Counted from the first letter of the stretch, positions 36,037 to 44,734 are shown. The stretch: 64,000 nucleotides of DNA from Vibrio cincinnatiensis DSM 19608 (GCF_900167345.1 NZ_FUXB01000001.1:248001-312000), one strand, 5' to 3'. Program-made: numbers and translations. The notes: generated by a model not told the origin, from the sequence alone.

Positions 36037-36071
36037 GTTCGCATGGTGATTCACATGTTCGCAATGCGAAC
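36037..36071. promoter_or_regulatory. Three-repeat operator for the IclR regulator
   Basis: GTTCGCA occurs at 36037-36043 and 36057-36063, and its inverse TGCGAAC at 36065-36071. The last two form a perfect palindrome GTTCGCAATGCGAAC, and the first is a direct repeat 20 bases (two helical turns) upstream. This palindrome-plus-direct-repeat layout is that described for PobR/PcaU operators. It lies 31 bases upstream of the iclR start and 80 bases upstream of the dioxygenase start. Confidence 0.75.
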
Positions 36072-36150
36072 TTATGGTGGCATAATAATACATGATAAAG
36101 CCGCTTTAAACCCTATGATCTTGCTTCGACTAAAGGAAAAGGAGAGCATC

Positions 36151-36651
36151 ATGTCTGTACAATACAAAACCATCTTCGCTTCAATAGATAACTACAATAA
36201 GGGTGGGGTTCAAGTCCTCATGGAAGACCCTAAACGTTATGTATTTTCCAATATGTTTGAAATTGCAGCGACCAACGCACCTTATGAGCGCATCGTTGCG
36301 GCAAAAAACTTAGACTATTCCATAGAAATAGCAAGAGCGGAAGGAAATTCCCCTTGGTACGTCTGTGCTCACGATGAATTCGTGGTTGCTATGGACTATG
36401 AAGTCGAAGTTCACTACGTCAAGCTTGCTGATGAAAGCATCGTTGATGAAGATAAAGATGGCGCTGTCATGCTAAATGACAACCCTGACGGCAAAAAAAT
36501 GGGCCGAATTATCTTACAACGAGGCCATCAAGCCCTTCTTCCAGAAAAAACTGCTTACCGTTTTTATTCCTCTAAACCTGCCACATTGTTACTTCAATCC
36601 ATCATCGGAGAGGTATCCGTCGAGAAGTGGGCAGATATTTGTCTCAAATAA
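36151..36651 (+). CDS. hapC: Hydroquinone 1,2-dioxygenase, small subunit
   Basis: This 166-residue protein, by size, order and context, is the small alpha subunit of the two-component type II hydroquinone dioxygenase (HapC, PnpC1 and HqdA in pseudomonads and others). The alpha chain supports the iron-bearing large subunit. It contains YKTIFASIDNYNKGG and SPWYVCAHDEFVVAMDYEVEV, with an incomplete cupin character and no complete metal motif of its own. I chose ATG 36151, which has an excellent AAGGAAAAGGAG site; the longer frame from 36043 runs across the operator. It is first in the operon, 39 bases ahead of hapD. Confidence 0.85.
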   Translation: MSVQYKTIFASIDNYNKGGVQVLMEDPKRYVFSNMFEIAATNAPYERIVAAKNLDYSIEIARAEGNSPWYVCAHDEFVVAMDYEVEVHYVKLADESIVDEDKDGAVMLNDNPDGKKMGRIILQRGHQALLPEKTAYRFYSSKPATLLLQSIIGEVSVEKWADICLK

Positions 36652-36690
36652 TGTGATTTAGCCTGATAACGTGAATAAAGGAATATAAAA

Positions 36691-37668
36691 ATGAATACTC
36701 AAGTAAAATGCACAATTAACAATAATGCAACAGGATACCAAACATTTACTGCGGGGAGCTTTAGTTTTGACCGCTGTGAATACTTTGCTTATATCACCTG
36801 CCCAACGGGTGTCCATATGATGCCTATCGACAACTTCCTTAAAGCTTTGATGCGTGACATCGCTTGGGGATTTTTCTATGGCACCGTGGCGTTTGATGAT
36901 GTGTTTGGCACAACAAACCACTACGGCAATGTTGATCTTTACTTAGGTTCTCAACATAAAGAGTGGACGAGTGCTAAACGTGATTTCAAAGAAAATTTCA
37001 AATCCGATGTATTGATGGACATCTTCAAACTCATGATGTCGGATTGGACTATTGCTGGATTTGACCCCTTTGCAGCCCCTCAAGAAACTGGAACCGCGTG
37101 GGGCCCTAAAAATGGTAATGAAGACCGCCTAATTGAACGTAAACGTGAAGTAGCAAAACGTATGGTTGGTATTCCAGGTGATGCACCGTTACGTACCGAT
37201 GAAGCGGGTTATCCTGTCAACCGGGCTTTCTTGGATGTAGATCAAACCCAACCTGTCGTCGAAGCTGAGCCAGAGTTTGAAGGTGAATTGCATGCCTTTA
37301 ACTTATTTGGCTATCTATCTCGTTCGGATGTGACTTGGAACCCTTCTGTTGTTTCAGTTGTCCGCCAAAGTCTGTTCTGCCCAACAACAGAAGAATTTAT
37401 CCTTCCGATCGACCATGGAAACGACCGTGTGGAATGGTTTGTTCAATTCTCTGACGAAATTTCATGGGATATCAAAGATGGCAAAACCAGCCGTCCTTTG
37501 GCTACGGTGACCATGCGTGCCGGTGATATTGCGGCAATGCCTGGTGATATTCGTCACCAAGGTATGTCCCCCAAACGTTCAATGTTACTGGTCTGGGAAA
37601 ACGGTTCACCTGAAATCATGGAAATGATTAAAGCCGGAACTGTTCCAATGGTACCTGTAACGTTTTAA
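36691..37668 (+). CDS. hapD: Hydroquinone 1,2-dioxygenase, large (iron-binding) subunit
   Basis: This is the 325-residue large subunit that cleaves hydroquinone with O2 to 4-hydroxymuconic semialdehyde. The iron-binding signature is visible as H242-x-N244-x3-E248 in IDHGNDRVEWFVQF, with a fourth ligand H289 in DIRHQGMSP. As I recall, the crystallised PnpCD enzyme uses His/Asn/Glu/His with the same spacing (H to the late H is 47 residues in both). This assignment rests on motif and context. ATG 36691 has AAGGAAT upstream. It is followed 16 bases later by the semialdehyde dehydrogenase gene. Confidence 0.9.
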   Translation: MNTQVKCTINNNATGYQTFTAGSFSFDRCEYFAYITCPTGVHMMPIDNFLKALMRDIAWGFFYGTVAFDDVFGTTNHYGNVDLYLGSQHKEWTSAKRDFKENFKSDVLMDIFKLMMSDWTIAGFDPFAAPQETGTAWGPKNGNEDRLIERKREVAKRMVGIPGDAPLRTDEAGYPVNRAFLDVDQTQPVVEAEPEFEGELHAFNLFGYLSRSDVTWNPSVVSVVRQSLFCPTTEEFILPIDHGNDRVEWFVQFSDEISWDIKDGKTSRPLATVTMRAGDIAAMPGDIRHQGMSPKRSMLLVWENGSPEIMEMIKAGTVPMVPVTF

Positions 37669-37684
37669 TTAAAGGAGTACGACG

Positions 37685-39154
37685 ATGGATATCCAAAATA
37701 AGTTACTGATTGGTGGCCAGTGGGTCGATAGTGTTGATGGCAGTGTTATTGATGTTATCAACCCACATGATGGTTCATTAATTACTCAAGTGGCTGAAGC
37801 AAAAGAAGCAGATGTCGATCGTGCCGTACAAGCAGCAAAAGAAGCCTTCCCCGCATGGGGAGGCTTAGCGGCTTCTGAAAGAGGGCGCTTGTTGCTGAAA
37901 CTGGCCGATAAAATTGAAGAAAATGCAGAAGAACTGGCCCTGCTAGAAACTTTAGATACGGGTCACCCGATTCGTGACACATTAAATATTGATGTACCAA
38001 GAACCGCTTACTGTTTCCGTTACTTTGGTGGAATGGCGGATAAGATTGAAGGCAGCGTTATTCCCGTCGAAGAAGGCTTCTTAAACTACACCACACGTGA
38101 GCCGATTGGTGTGGTAGGGCAAGTCGTTCCTTGGAACTTCCCACTGATGTTTACCAGTTGGAAAATGGCACCAGCATTGGCAGCTGGTAACACTGTAGTC
38201 ATTAAACCCTCAGAAATTACGCCATTAACTACACTACGTATTGCTGAATTAATGCAAGAAGTCGGTTTCCCTGATGGTGTGGTGAACGTGGTTGTGGGTT
38301 ATGGTAGTACTGCTGGTGCTCGCCTTTCTGAACATGATGATGTAGGTAAAATTGCCTTTACTGGTTCAACGGCAACCGGTCAACAAATCGTCAGAGCCTC
38401 AGCAGGTAACTTGAAGAAAGTTCAATTAGAGCTAGGCGGAAAAGGCGCAAACATTATTTTTGAAGATGCAAACTTAACCGCGGCGGTTAATGGAAGTGCC
38501 TGGGCGATTTTCCATAACCAAGGACAAGCTTGTATTGCTGGCTCACGAATCATTGTTCAAGAAAGTATTGCTGATGCCTTCTTAGAGAAATTCTTGGCAC
38601 TAGCAAGCTCTATCCGTCAGGGTGATCCTCGTTTACCAGAAACAGAAATGGGCCCTCTAACCTCTCCTCAGCATCGTGATCGCGTATTAGCGTATTGTGA
38701 TGTTGCACGTGAAGAGGGTTGTGAAATCCTATTGGGTGGTAAAGCTCCTGATGCAAAAGCGTTAGCCAATGGTTGTTATATCGAACCCACGGTGGTTAAA
38801 GCCAAATACACCGATCGTATTGCTCAAGAAGAAGTCTTTGGACCTTTTGTCACGGTTATTACCTTTAAAGATGATGAAGAAGCATTAGCTATTGCTAACA
38901 GTACCGAGTATGGATTGGGTTCAGGTCTCTGGACGAGAGACATTGGGCGTGCACATAAATTTGCACGTGAAATGCATGCCGGTATGGTTTGGATCAACTG
39001 CTACAAACGTGTCAACCCAGCTAGCCCATTTGGTGGGGTAGGACGTTCAGGGTATGGACGTGAAATGGGATTTGAAGTCATGCGTGAATATACTCAGGTC
39101 AAGTCTGTCTGGGTAAACGTTGATGCAAAACTTCCTCCTTTTTACAAACGCTAA
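37685..39154 (+). CDS. hapE: 4-Hydroxymuconic semialdehyde dehydrogenase (ALDH family)
   Basis: This is a 489-residue NAD(P)-dependent aldehyde dehydrogenase. The catalytic Cys is in NQGQACIAGSR and the general base Glu in QLELGGKGANI. The cofactor loop is FTGSTATGQQIV, and the oxyanion Asn lies in VVPWNFPLMF. By position it oxidises the ring-cleavage product 4-hydroxymuconic semialdehyde to maleylacetate. By sequence alone betaine-aldehyde-type specificity would be possible, so the substrate is inferred from the operon. AAAGGAG precedes ATG 37685. Spacing to hapD (16 bases) and to the CoA-transferase (20 bases) indicates one transcript. Confidence 0.88.
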   Translation: MDIQNKLLIGGQWVDSVDGSVIDVINPHDGSLITQVAEAKEADVDRAVQAAKEAFPAWGGLAASERGRLLLKLADKIEENAEELALLETLDTGHPIRDTLNIDVPRTAYCFRYFGGMADKIEGSVIPVEEGFLNYTTREPIGVVGQVVPWNFPLMFTSWKMAPALAAGNTVVIKPSEITPLTTLRIAELMQEVGFPDGVVNVVVGYGSTAGARLSEHDDVGKIAFTGSTATGQQIVRASAGNLKKVQLELGGKGANIIFEDANLTAAVNGSAWAIFHNQGQACIAGSRIIVQESIADAFLEKFLALASSIRQGDPRLPETEMGPLTSPQHRDRVLAYCDVAREEGCEILLGGKAPDAKALANGCYIEPTVVKAKYTDRIAQEEVFGPFVTVITFKDDEEALAIANSTEYGLGSGLWTRDIGRAHKFAREMHAGMVWINCYKRVNPASPFGGVGRSGYGREMGFEVMREYTQVKSVWVNVDAKLPPFYKR

Positions 39155-39174
39155 GTCAAAAGGGAGCAGTAACT

Positions 39175-40035
39175 ATGTCAAAAATCATGACGTTACAGAA
39201 AGCGGTATCACAATTTGTGAGTGACGGTGATACGGTTTCTCTGGAAGGTTTTACACATCTAATCCCTTGTGCAGCGGGTCATGAAATTATCCGCCAGCAA
39301 AAAAAAGAGCTAACACTGGTACGTATGACCCCCGATATCATTTATGACCAACTTATTGGTATGGGGTGTGCTAAGAAATTAATCTTCTCATGGGGTGGAA
39401 ACCCGGGTGTCGGTTCTCTGCACCGTTTCCGTGATGCGGTTGAGAAAGGTTGGCCGCATCAACTTGAGATAGAAGAGCACGCTCATGCGGATATGGCTAA
39501 TGCTTATGACGCAGGTGCTGCTAACTTACCCTTTGCGGTATTAAGAGGTTATTTGGGGTGTGACATCCCAAAATATACCTCAGTCATTAAGCAAATCACT
39601 TGTCCTTTTACCGGAGAAGTGTTGGCGGCTGTTCCGGCTATTCGTCCTGATGTTACCGTTATTCACGCTCAGAAGGCGGATAAAAAAGGCAACGTCTTAC
39701 TTTGGGGTATCATCGGTGTGCAAAAAGAAGCAGTGCTAGCGGCGAAAAAAGTCATTATCACGGTGGAAGAAATTGTTGATAGCCTAGAACCTAAAGTGAA
39801 TCAGGTGGTGCTTCCTCACTGGATCATTGATGCCGTCTGTGAAGTTCCGGGAGGCGCGTTCCCTTCTTACGCTCAAGGCTATTACGAACGTAATAACGCC
39901 TTTTATCAGCGGTGGGATGCGATTTCCCGTGATCGACAAGCGTTTGTTAATTGGATAGAGACATATGTGCTTGGAACAAAAGACTTTGCCGAGTTCAAGC
40001 AGGCTCTAAACCGCGATTTGGAGGAAGCGCTATGA
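39175..40035 (+). CDS. catI: 3-Oxoadipate CoA-transferase, subunit A
   Basis: This is the 286-residue alpha subunit of a class I CoA-transferase of the CatI type (glutaconate CoA-transferase-like rather than the short PcaI type). Landmarks are VSDGDTVSLEGFTHLIPCAA, SWGGNPGVGSLHRFRDA, AVPAIRPDVTVIHAQKADKKG and WIIDAVCEVPGGAFPSYAQG. It transfers CoA from succinyl-CoA to 3-oxoadipate together with the B subunit, whose start overlaps this stop by ATGA. GGGAG lies ahead of ATG 39175. The pathway assignment follows from the gene order with maleylacetate reductase and thiolase. Confidence 0.88.
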   Translation: MSKIMTLQKAVSQFVSDGDTVSLEGFTHLIPCAAGHEIIRQQKKELTLVRMTPDIIYDQLIGMGCAKKLIFSWGGNPGVGSLHRFRDAVEKGWPHQLEIEEHAHADMANAYDAGAANLPFAVLRGYLGCDIPKYTSVIKQITCPFTGEVLAAVPAIRPDVTVIHAQKADKKGNVLLWGIIGVQKEAVLAAKKVIITVEEIVDSLEPKVNQVVLPHWIIDAVCEVPGGAFPSYAQGYYERNNAFYQRWDAISRDRQAFVNWIETYVLGTKDFAEFKQALNRDLEEAL

Positions 40036-40802
40036 GTGATTATACCTCAACCGAGATGATGACCATTTGTGCTTCTCGAATGTTGCGAGCGGGGCAAGTC
40101 TGTTTTGTCGGTATCGGTATGCCTAGTGCAGCGGCGAACTTAGCTAGGCTGACTAATACACCGGATATAGTTTTGATCTATGAATCAGGAACGATTGGAA
40201 CTAAGCCAGATGTTCTTCCTCTATCTATTGGTGATGGGCAGCTAGCAAATACGGCCGATGTCGTGGTTTCGGTTCCTGAAATGTTCCGCTATTGGTTACA
40301 AGGTGGTCATATTGACTTGGGGTTTCTTGGGGCTGCGCAAATTGACAAATTTGCCAACATCAATACTACTGTCGTTGGTGATTACCATAATCCGAAAGTC
40401 CGCCTTCCGGGAGCGGGTGGTGCGCCAGAAATCAGCACTAACTGCAAAGAAGTCCTGATCATTCTGAAGCAAAGTACTCGCTCATTTATCGAAAAATTGG
40501 ACTTTATCACTTCTCCGGGCTACCTCGATGGTGGCGATGCCCGTGAAAAACTGGGTTTACCCGGTCAAGGCCCTAAAGCGGTCATTACAGATTTAGGGAT
40601 TCTAGAGCCTGATCCGGTAACCAAAGAGTTAGTGATGACCTCACTTCATCCTGGAATTACCTTAGAACAAGTTAAGGAAAGTACAGGCTGGGACTTACGC
40701 ATAGCTCCTGAGTTAAAAGTCACACCTGCGCCAAGCGCAGAAGAACTCGAAGTGCTACGCGATCTTAATTTACGTACTGAACGTGCGCATAAGGGAGAGT
40801 AG
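40032..40802 (+). CDS. catJ: 3-Oxoadipate CoA-transferase, subunit B
   Basis: This is the 256-residue beta subunit, carrying the active-site Glu in LIYESGTIGTKPD (the E(S/N)G motif of class I CoA-transferases) and the glycine-rich RLPGAGGAPEI loop. LGFLGAAQIDKFANINTTVVGD is typical of CatJ. Start ATG 40032 overlaps the catI stop (ATGA), implying translational coupling and 1:1 assembly. An upstream open frame to 39951 lies inside catI and is not used. The stop is followed two bases later by the maleylacetate reductase start. Confidence 0.9.
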   Translation: MSDYTSTEMMTICASRMLRAGQVCFVGIGMPSAAANLARLTNTPDIVLIYESGTIGTKPDVLPLSIGDGQLANTADVVVSVPEMFRYWLQGGHIDLGFLGAAQIDKFANINTTVVGDYHNPKVRLPGAGGAPEISTNCKEVLIILKQSTRSFIEKLDFITSPGYLDGGDAREKLGLPGQGPKAVITDLGILEPDPVTKELVMTSLHPGITLEQVKESTGWDLRIAPELKVTPAPSAEELEVLRDLNLRTERAHKGE

Positions 40803-40804
40803 TC

Positions 40805-41869
40805 ATGATGGATTTTATGTATCAAGCGATGCCGATTCGAGTGATCTTCGGTATTGGGAAAATTGCAGAAACGCGAGCAGAAGTAGAAAAGCTTGGGATT
40901 AAGCGAGCCTTAGTGTTAGCGACACCTCAGCAGGCTGATCTCGCTCATGATATCTCCGAGCGTTTGGGGGATATTGCCGTAGGTATTTATGACCAAGCGG
41001 TTATGCACGTTCCATCGGAAACGGTGAATGATGTCATGGAAGTCGTGAAAGAACTGCAAGTTGATGGGTGTGTCGCGGTAGGAGGAGGCTCAACGATTGG
41101 CTTAGCCAAAGCTATCGCACTGAAAACTGAACTGCCGATTTTAACCATTCCTACAACGTATGCTGGCTCAGAAATGACGCCGGTATGGGGAATTACCCAT
41201 GAAGGTATTAAAACAACAGGGCGTGATGTCAGAGTTTTAGCTAAAACCGTGATTTATGATCCTGAGCTGACGGTCACTCTACCTAATTTCATTTCTGGCC
41301 CAAGTGGGATGAATGCGATAGCACACTGTGTGGAAGGCCTCTATGCCGAGAATAGAAACCCAATCATTTCTTTACTAGCAGAAGAAGGGATCAGAGCTCT
41401 AGGCCAAAACTTGGTGACGGTAGTGGAACAACCTCAAGATCGTAATGCACGTTCCCAAGCCTTATATGGTGCATGGTTGTCGGGTACGGTATTAGGTAAT
41501 GTTGGAATGGCTATCCACCATAAACTTTGCCATACCTTAGGCGGTAGTTTTAATTTACCCCATGCAGAAGTTCACACGGTCATGATTCCCCAAGTGGTGA
41601 ACTTTAACAAAGATCATGCCCCTCAAGCGATGGCAGCGATTGGCCGCGCTCTAAATGTGGTACCAGAGAAATCAGCTGCTGCATTATATGAATTAGCGAA
41701 ACAAATTGGGGCACCAATTGCCTTGAAAGATATTGGAATGCTGGAAAGTGATTTAGATAAGGCGGCAGAAATCGCTACTAAAAATCCATATTATAACCCT
41801 AGACCGGCTGATTATTCCGCCGTTAGAGAATTGTTAGAAAAAGCCTATTGGGGAGTTAAACCAGAATAA
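40805..41869 (+). CDS. hapF: Maleylacetate reductase (iron-alcohol-dehydrogenase family)
   Basis: This is a 354-residue member of the Fe-ADH superfamily reducing maleylacetate to 3-oxoadipate with NAD(P)H. The cofactor site is VAVGGGSTIGLAKAIAL with the upstream RALVLATPQQ strand. The family TIPTTYAGSEMTPVWGIT and the region AIHHKLCHTLGGSFNLPHAE hold the His pair of the active site. Maleylacetate reductases in this family do not need the iron of true alcohol dehydrogenases. GGGAG is seven bases ahead of ATG 40805; ATG 40808 is adjacent. It is the last tightly spaced gene, and a hairpin follows. Confidence 0.93.
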   Translation: MMDFMYQAMPIRVIFGIGKIAETRAEVEKLGIKRALVLATPQQADLAHDISERLGDIAVGIYDQAVMHVPSETVNDVMEVVKELQVDGCVAVGGGSTIGLAKAIALKTELPILTIPTTYAGSEMTPVWGITHEGIKTTGRDVRVLAKTVIYDPELTVTLPNFISGPSGMNAIAHCVEGLYAENRNPIISLLAEEGIRALGQNLVTVVEQPQDRNARSQALYGAWLSGTVLGNVGMAIHHKLCHTLGGSFNLPHAEVHTVMIPQVVNFNKDHAPQAMAAIGRALNVVPEKSAAALYELAKQIGAPIALKDIGMLESDLDKAAEIATKNPYYNPRPADYSAVRELLEKAYWGVKPE

Positions 41870-41903
41870 TATCATCATTTTTATCTGATTGCTTATCTGT
41901 ATT

Positions 41904-41933
41904 TACTGGTGAATCTATCGAGATTCACCAGTA
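41904..41933 (+). terminator. Hairpin between hapF and the thiolase gene
   Basis: TACTGGTGAATCT and AGATTCACCAGTA form a perfect 13-bp stem with an ATCG loop. The tail TTAAATACTTTA is AT-rich but not a T-run. It may be a partial terminator or a message-protecting hairpin that sets the thiolase level. Confidence 0.6.
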
Positions 41934-41976
41934 TTAAATACTTTATTTAAAATAATGATTAAAAAGGATTGTAAAT

Positions 41977-43185
41977 ATGCAAGATGTATTTATTTGTGAT
42001 GGTATACGTACACCGATTGGTCGATATGGTGGCGCATTGTCGAGTGTTAGAGCCGATGATCTTGGTGCCTTACCGATTAAATATCTTTTACAACAACACC
42101 CCAACTTAGATTGGAGTCATGTCGATGAAGTGATTTATGGTTGTGCTAACCAAGCTGGCGAAGATAACCGTAACGTTGCTCGAATGTCTGGATTATTGGC
42201 TGGGTTGCCCGTTTCGGTTCCGGCGACGACGATCAACCGATTATGTGGTTCAGGAATGGATGCCATTAGCATTGCGGCTAGAGCGATTAAATCAGGAGAA
42301 GCCGATCTCATTATTGCGGGTGGCGTCGAGTCGATGTCTCGTGCGCCTTTCGTCATGGGAAAAGCGGAATCCCCGTTTAGTCGTGAGGCTAATGGGCTGT
42401 ACGACACCACTATTGGATGGCGATTTATTAACCCTATCATGGCTGAGCAATATGGTGTCGACTCTATGCCAGAAACAGGGGAAAATGTTGCTGAAACATT
42501 CAATATATCTCGAGAAGACCAAGATTTATTTGCCTTTCATAGTCAAAGAAAGGCCAAAGTCGCTCAAGAGTCGGGGCGTTTTGCTAAAGAAATCGTGCCT
42601 GTTATCATAAAAGATCGTAAAGGAAATGCACGAGAAGTCCTTCTCGATGAACATCTACGCCCAGATACCCAATTAGAAACACTTTCTCAATTGCGTACCC
42701 CATTCCGTGCCGGAGGCAGTGTAACCGCAGGTAATGCGTCAGGGGTTAACGATGGCGCATGCGCAGTAATCCTAGCATCGACGAACGCAGTGATTAAGCA
42801 TAATTTAACGCCTAGGGGTAAAGTTATTGCAGCAGCAACGGCAGGTGTGGAACCCCGTATTATGGGATATGGTCCTGTACCTGCGACTAAGAAATTGCTT
42901 GAAAAAACCGGTCTAACCATAGATGACATTGATCTCTTTGAAATAAATGAAGCTTTTGCATCACAAGCTCTTGCGACTATTCGAGGTTTAGGTTTAAAGG
43001 ATGATGATACAAGAATCAACCCAAATGGAGGCGCGATTGCTCTTGGACATCCTCTTGGCATGAGTGGTGCTCGTCTCGTGAATAGTGCCATGTTAGAGCT
43101 ATCTCTAACACAGAAACGCTATGCAGTATGCTGCATGTGTATCGGGGTTGGGCAGGGTATTTCGATGTTAATTGAGCGAATTTAA
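41977..43185 (+). CDS. pcaF: 3-Oxoadipyl-CoA thiolase
   Basis: This 402-residue thiolase splits 3-oxoadipyl-CoA into succinyl-CoA and acetyl-CoA, the last step of the beta-ketoadipate route. The acyl-accepting Cys is in NRLCGSGMDA. The second active region is NPNGGAIALGHPLGMSGAR with the catalytic His. The proton-shuttling Cys is in CCMCIGVGQG. The PcaF/PaaJ subtype agrees with RTPIGRYGGALSSVRADDLGALP at the start. AAAAGGA precedes ATG 41977. It stands 107 bases after hapF, behind a hairpin, so it may be partly independent. Confidence 0.93.
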   Translation: MQDVFICDGIRTPIGRYGGALSSVRADDLGALPIKYLLQQHPNLDWSHVDEVIYGCANQAGEDNRNVARMSGLLAGLPVSVPATTINRLCGSGMDAISIAARAIKSGEADLIIAGGVESMSRAPFVMGKAESPFSREANGLYDTTIGWRFINPIMAEQYGVDSMPETGENVAETFNISREDQDLFAFHSQRKAKVAQESGRFAKEIVPVIIKDRKGNAREVLLDEHLRPDTQLETLSQLRTPFRAGGSVTAGNASGVNDGACAVILASTNAVIKHNLTPRGKVIAAATAGVEPRIMGYGPVPATKKLLEKTGLTIDDIDLFEINEAFASQALATIRGLGLKDDDTRINPNGGAIALGHPLGMSGARLVNSAMLELSLTQKRYAVCCMCIGVGQGISMLIERI

Positions 43186-43409
43186 TTAACCTCTTACTTT
43201 ATTTCCATTAAAACTCAATAATCGAGTGAATCAATTATAAGTTCATGAGAAAAGCCTAGATAATGAAAGGCTAGTGTATAGTAATCATTGAATAGAGAGG
43301 ATGAACACAGAGGGTTGAAATATCAGTTAATCGAACATTTAGTTTTTATTTTTTATAAAGATAAATGGATATTATCGAATAAAACAACCTAATGTGTTCA
43401 TGAAATGAT

Positions 43410-43808
43410 ATGAAACGATGGTATCAAGAAAAAAATTCGCCAGCAGTTGGAACATATTTATGTTCAACTAATGATATTCCACTAAATGGAGTAATGGAAT
43501 TTAGTTTTGGCAAGCAAAAGAAAAACCTTTTTCGTATGTTTTTGTATAACGATGAAGGTTACATTCGGGCATATATGAATGTTTGTCCTCATTTTGATGT
43601 ACCTCTAAACGTTCAGCCGGGTGAAATGTTTACTTCAGATCGCCGCCAATTTATGTGTGCTATTCACTACGCTAAGTTCAATCTGCACGATGGTCATTGT
43701 ACGGAAGGACCTTGTAAAGGTGTTGGGCTAGAACCGATCCCCCTGCATATTATTGATGGGGATATTTACGTTGGAGAGGAAATTATTGAAACCGTCAAGA
43801 TAGATTAA
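43410..43808 (+). CDS. Rieske-type [2Fe-2S] ferredoxin
   Basis: This is a 132-residue single-domain Rieske protein. The cluster ligands are CPH in NVCPHFDVPLN and CxxH in FMCAIHYAKFN, the usual C-x-H...C-x2-H pair. It has no membrane segment, so it is a soluble ferredoxin or a regulatory subunit of an oxygenase. The second half has further Cys residues (GHCTEGPCKGVGL). It follows the hydroquinone cluster by 224 bases. No oxygenase or reductase partner is visible nearby, so whether it helps supply hydroquinone is unknown. The ATG has no clear Shine-Dalgarno. Confidence 0.87.
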   Translation: MKRWYQEKNSPAVGTYLCSTNDIPLNGVMEFSFGKQKKNLFRMFLYNDEGYIRAYMNVCPHFDVPLNVQPGEMFTSDRRQFMCAIHYAKFNLHDGHCTEGPCKGVGLEPIPLHIIDGDIYVGEEIIETVKID

Positions 43809-43848
43809 GTGGATAAAAACGCTCATTGATGATTGATGAATTTAGCTT

Positions 43849-43868
43849 GAGTCACGATAAAGTGACTC
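43849..43868. terminator. Hairpin between the Rieske and Nudix genes
   Basis: GAGTCAC and GTGACTC form a 7-bp stem around GATAAA between two convergent genes. The T-tail is weak. Confidence 0.5.
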
Positions 43869-43875
43869 TCACCGG

Positions 43876-44394
43876 TTAACATAAGCATCCACATAACTTG
43901 GCTTTACTGAGGCAAGCAATGGTCTTTGCATCACTGATTTCTCCAGAAATAATCTTTTTTTCGACTTCAGAGAGCGATAAGGTCAATACTTCAATAACCT
44001 CGTCATCATCACAGGCTAAACGATTTGTTTTACTGAGCTGCTTGGCAACAAATAAGTGTTGAATTTCATCACAAAACCCTGCCATTGGGGTAACTTGCCC
44101 GAGTTCAACCCATTCTTTGGCACTATAGCCCGTTTCCTCTTCTAGCTCTCGTTGAGCGCATTCCAATGGCTTTTCTCCCGCATCAATGGTACCGGCTGGG
44201 AGCTCAAGTAGCCATTTATTCAGAGAAGGGCGAAACTGATTAACGATAATAATTTCATTATTATCGTTAATTGGAAGGATAACCGAAGCACCTGGATGTT
44301 TTATCATGGTGTGGACAACGGTTTTTCCTGTAGGAAGTCCCACAGGGATTTCGATTAAACTGATCGCTTTCCATTGGTGTATGATTTTGCTCAT
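43876..44394 (-). CDS. Nudix hydrolase, ADP-ribose pyrophosphatase-like
   Basis: This is a 172-residue Nudix protein. The box G-x5-E-x7-REUxEExGU is intact: GTIDAGE, KPLECAQ, RELEEETGY. The upstream NQFRPSLNKWLLELPAGTID follows the ADP-ribose/NudF and NudK-like subgroup, so ADP-ribose or a nucleotide-sugar is a likely substrate. The C-terminus CLSKAKLCGCLC is unusually rich in Cys and may bind metal or form disulfides. The ATG at 44394 follows ACCTATGAGC with only a weak Shine-Dalgarno. It converges on the Rieske gene. Confidence 0.87.
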   Translation of the reverse strand: MSKIIHQWKAISLIEIPVGLPTGKTVVHTMIKHPGASVILPINDNNEIIIVNQFRPSLNKWLLELPAGTIDAGEKPLECAQRELEEETGYSAKEWVELGQVTPMAGFCDEIQHLFVAKQLSKTNRLACDDDEVIEVLTLSLSEVEKKIISGEISDAKTIACLSKAKLCGCLC

Positions 44395-44734
44395 AGGTAG
44401 GGTCTTTGCCTCAAATCAGAAGGCATTACCTTACCTTATTTGGTAAAAGGAGCCCAAATAGTATTCCTTTTTTTGTGAATGGTTTTGGCGAATCGTTAGA
44501 TAAATGGATGGATATTGGCTAAAAATGGAATTATTGAGTAAAAATGATGATTAATAGCCGTTATTAATCCGCCATTCTGGACTCACAACTGCAAACATTG
44601 ATTGCAATTACTTTCAATAAGGCAAGATCTGATATAAAAACACGTTGAAACAAAAGTGAAAATGTAACAAAATGATAACCAAACTATAAATTAATTTATA
44701 CTTCCTATCCTGTGTCCCGTATCGGAGTGATTCA
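44395..44734. other. Intergenic region ahead of ravA
   Basis: These 340 bases between the divergent Nudix and ravA genes should hold both promoters. The part from 44620 to 44710 is AT-rich. TTGATTGCAATTAC at 44599-44612 resembles half of an FNR site, but the right half is poor and I do not call it. No RNA gene or repeat is visible. Confidence 0.4.
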
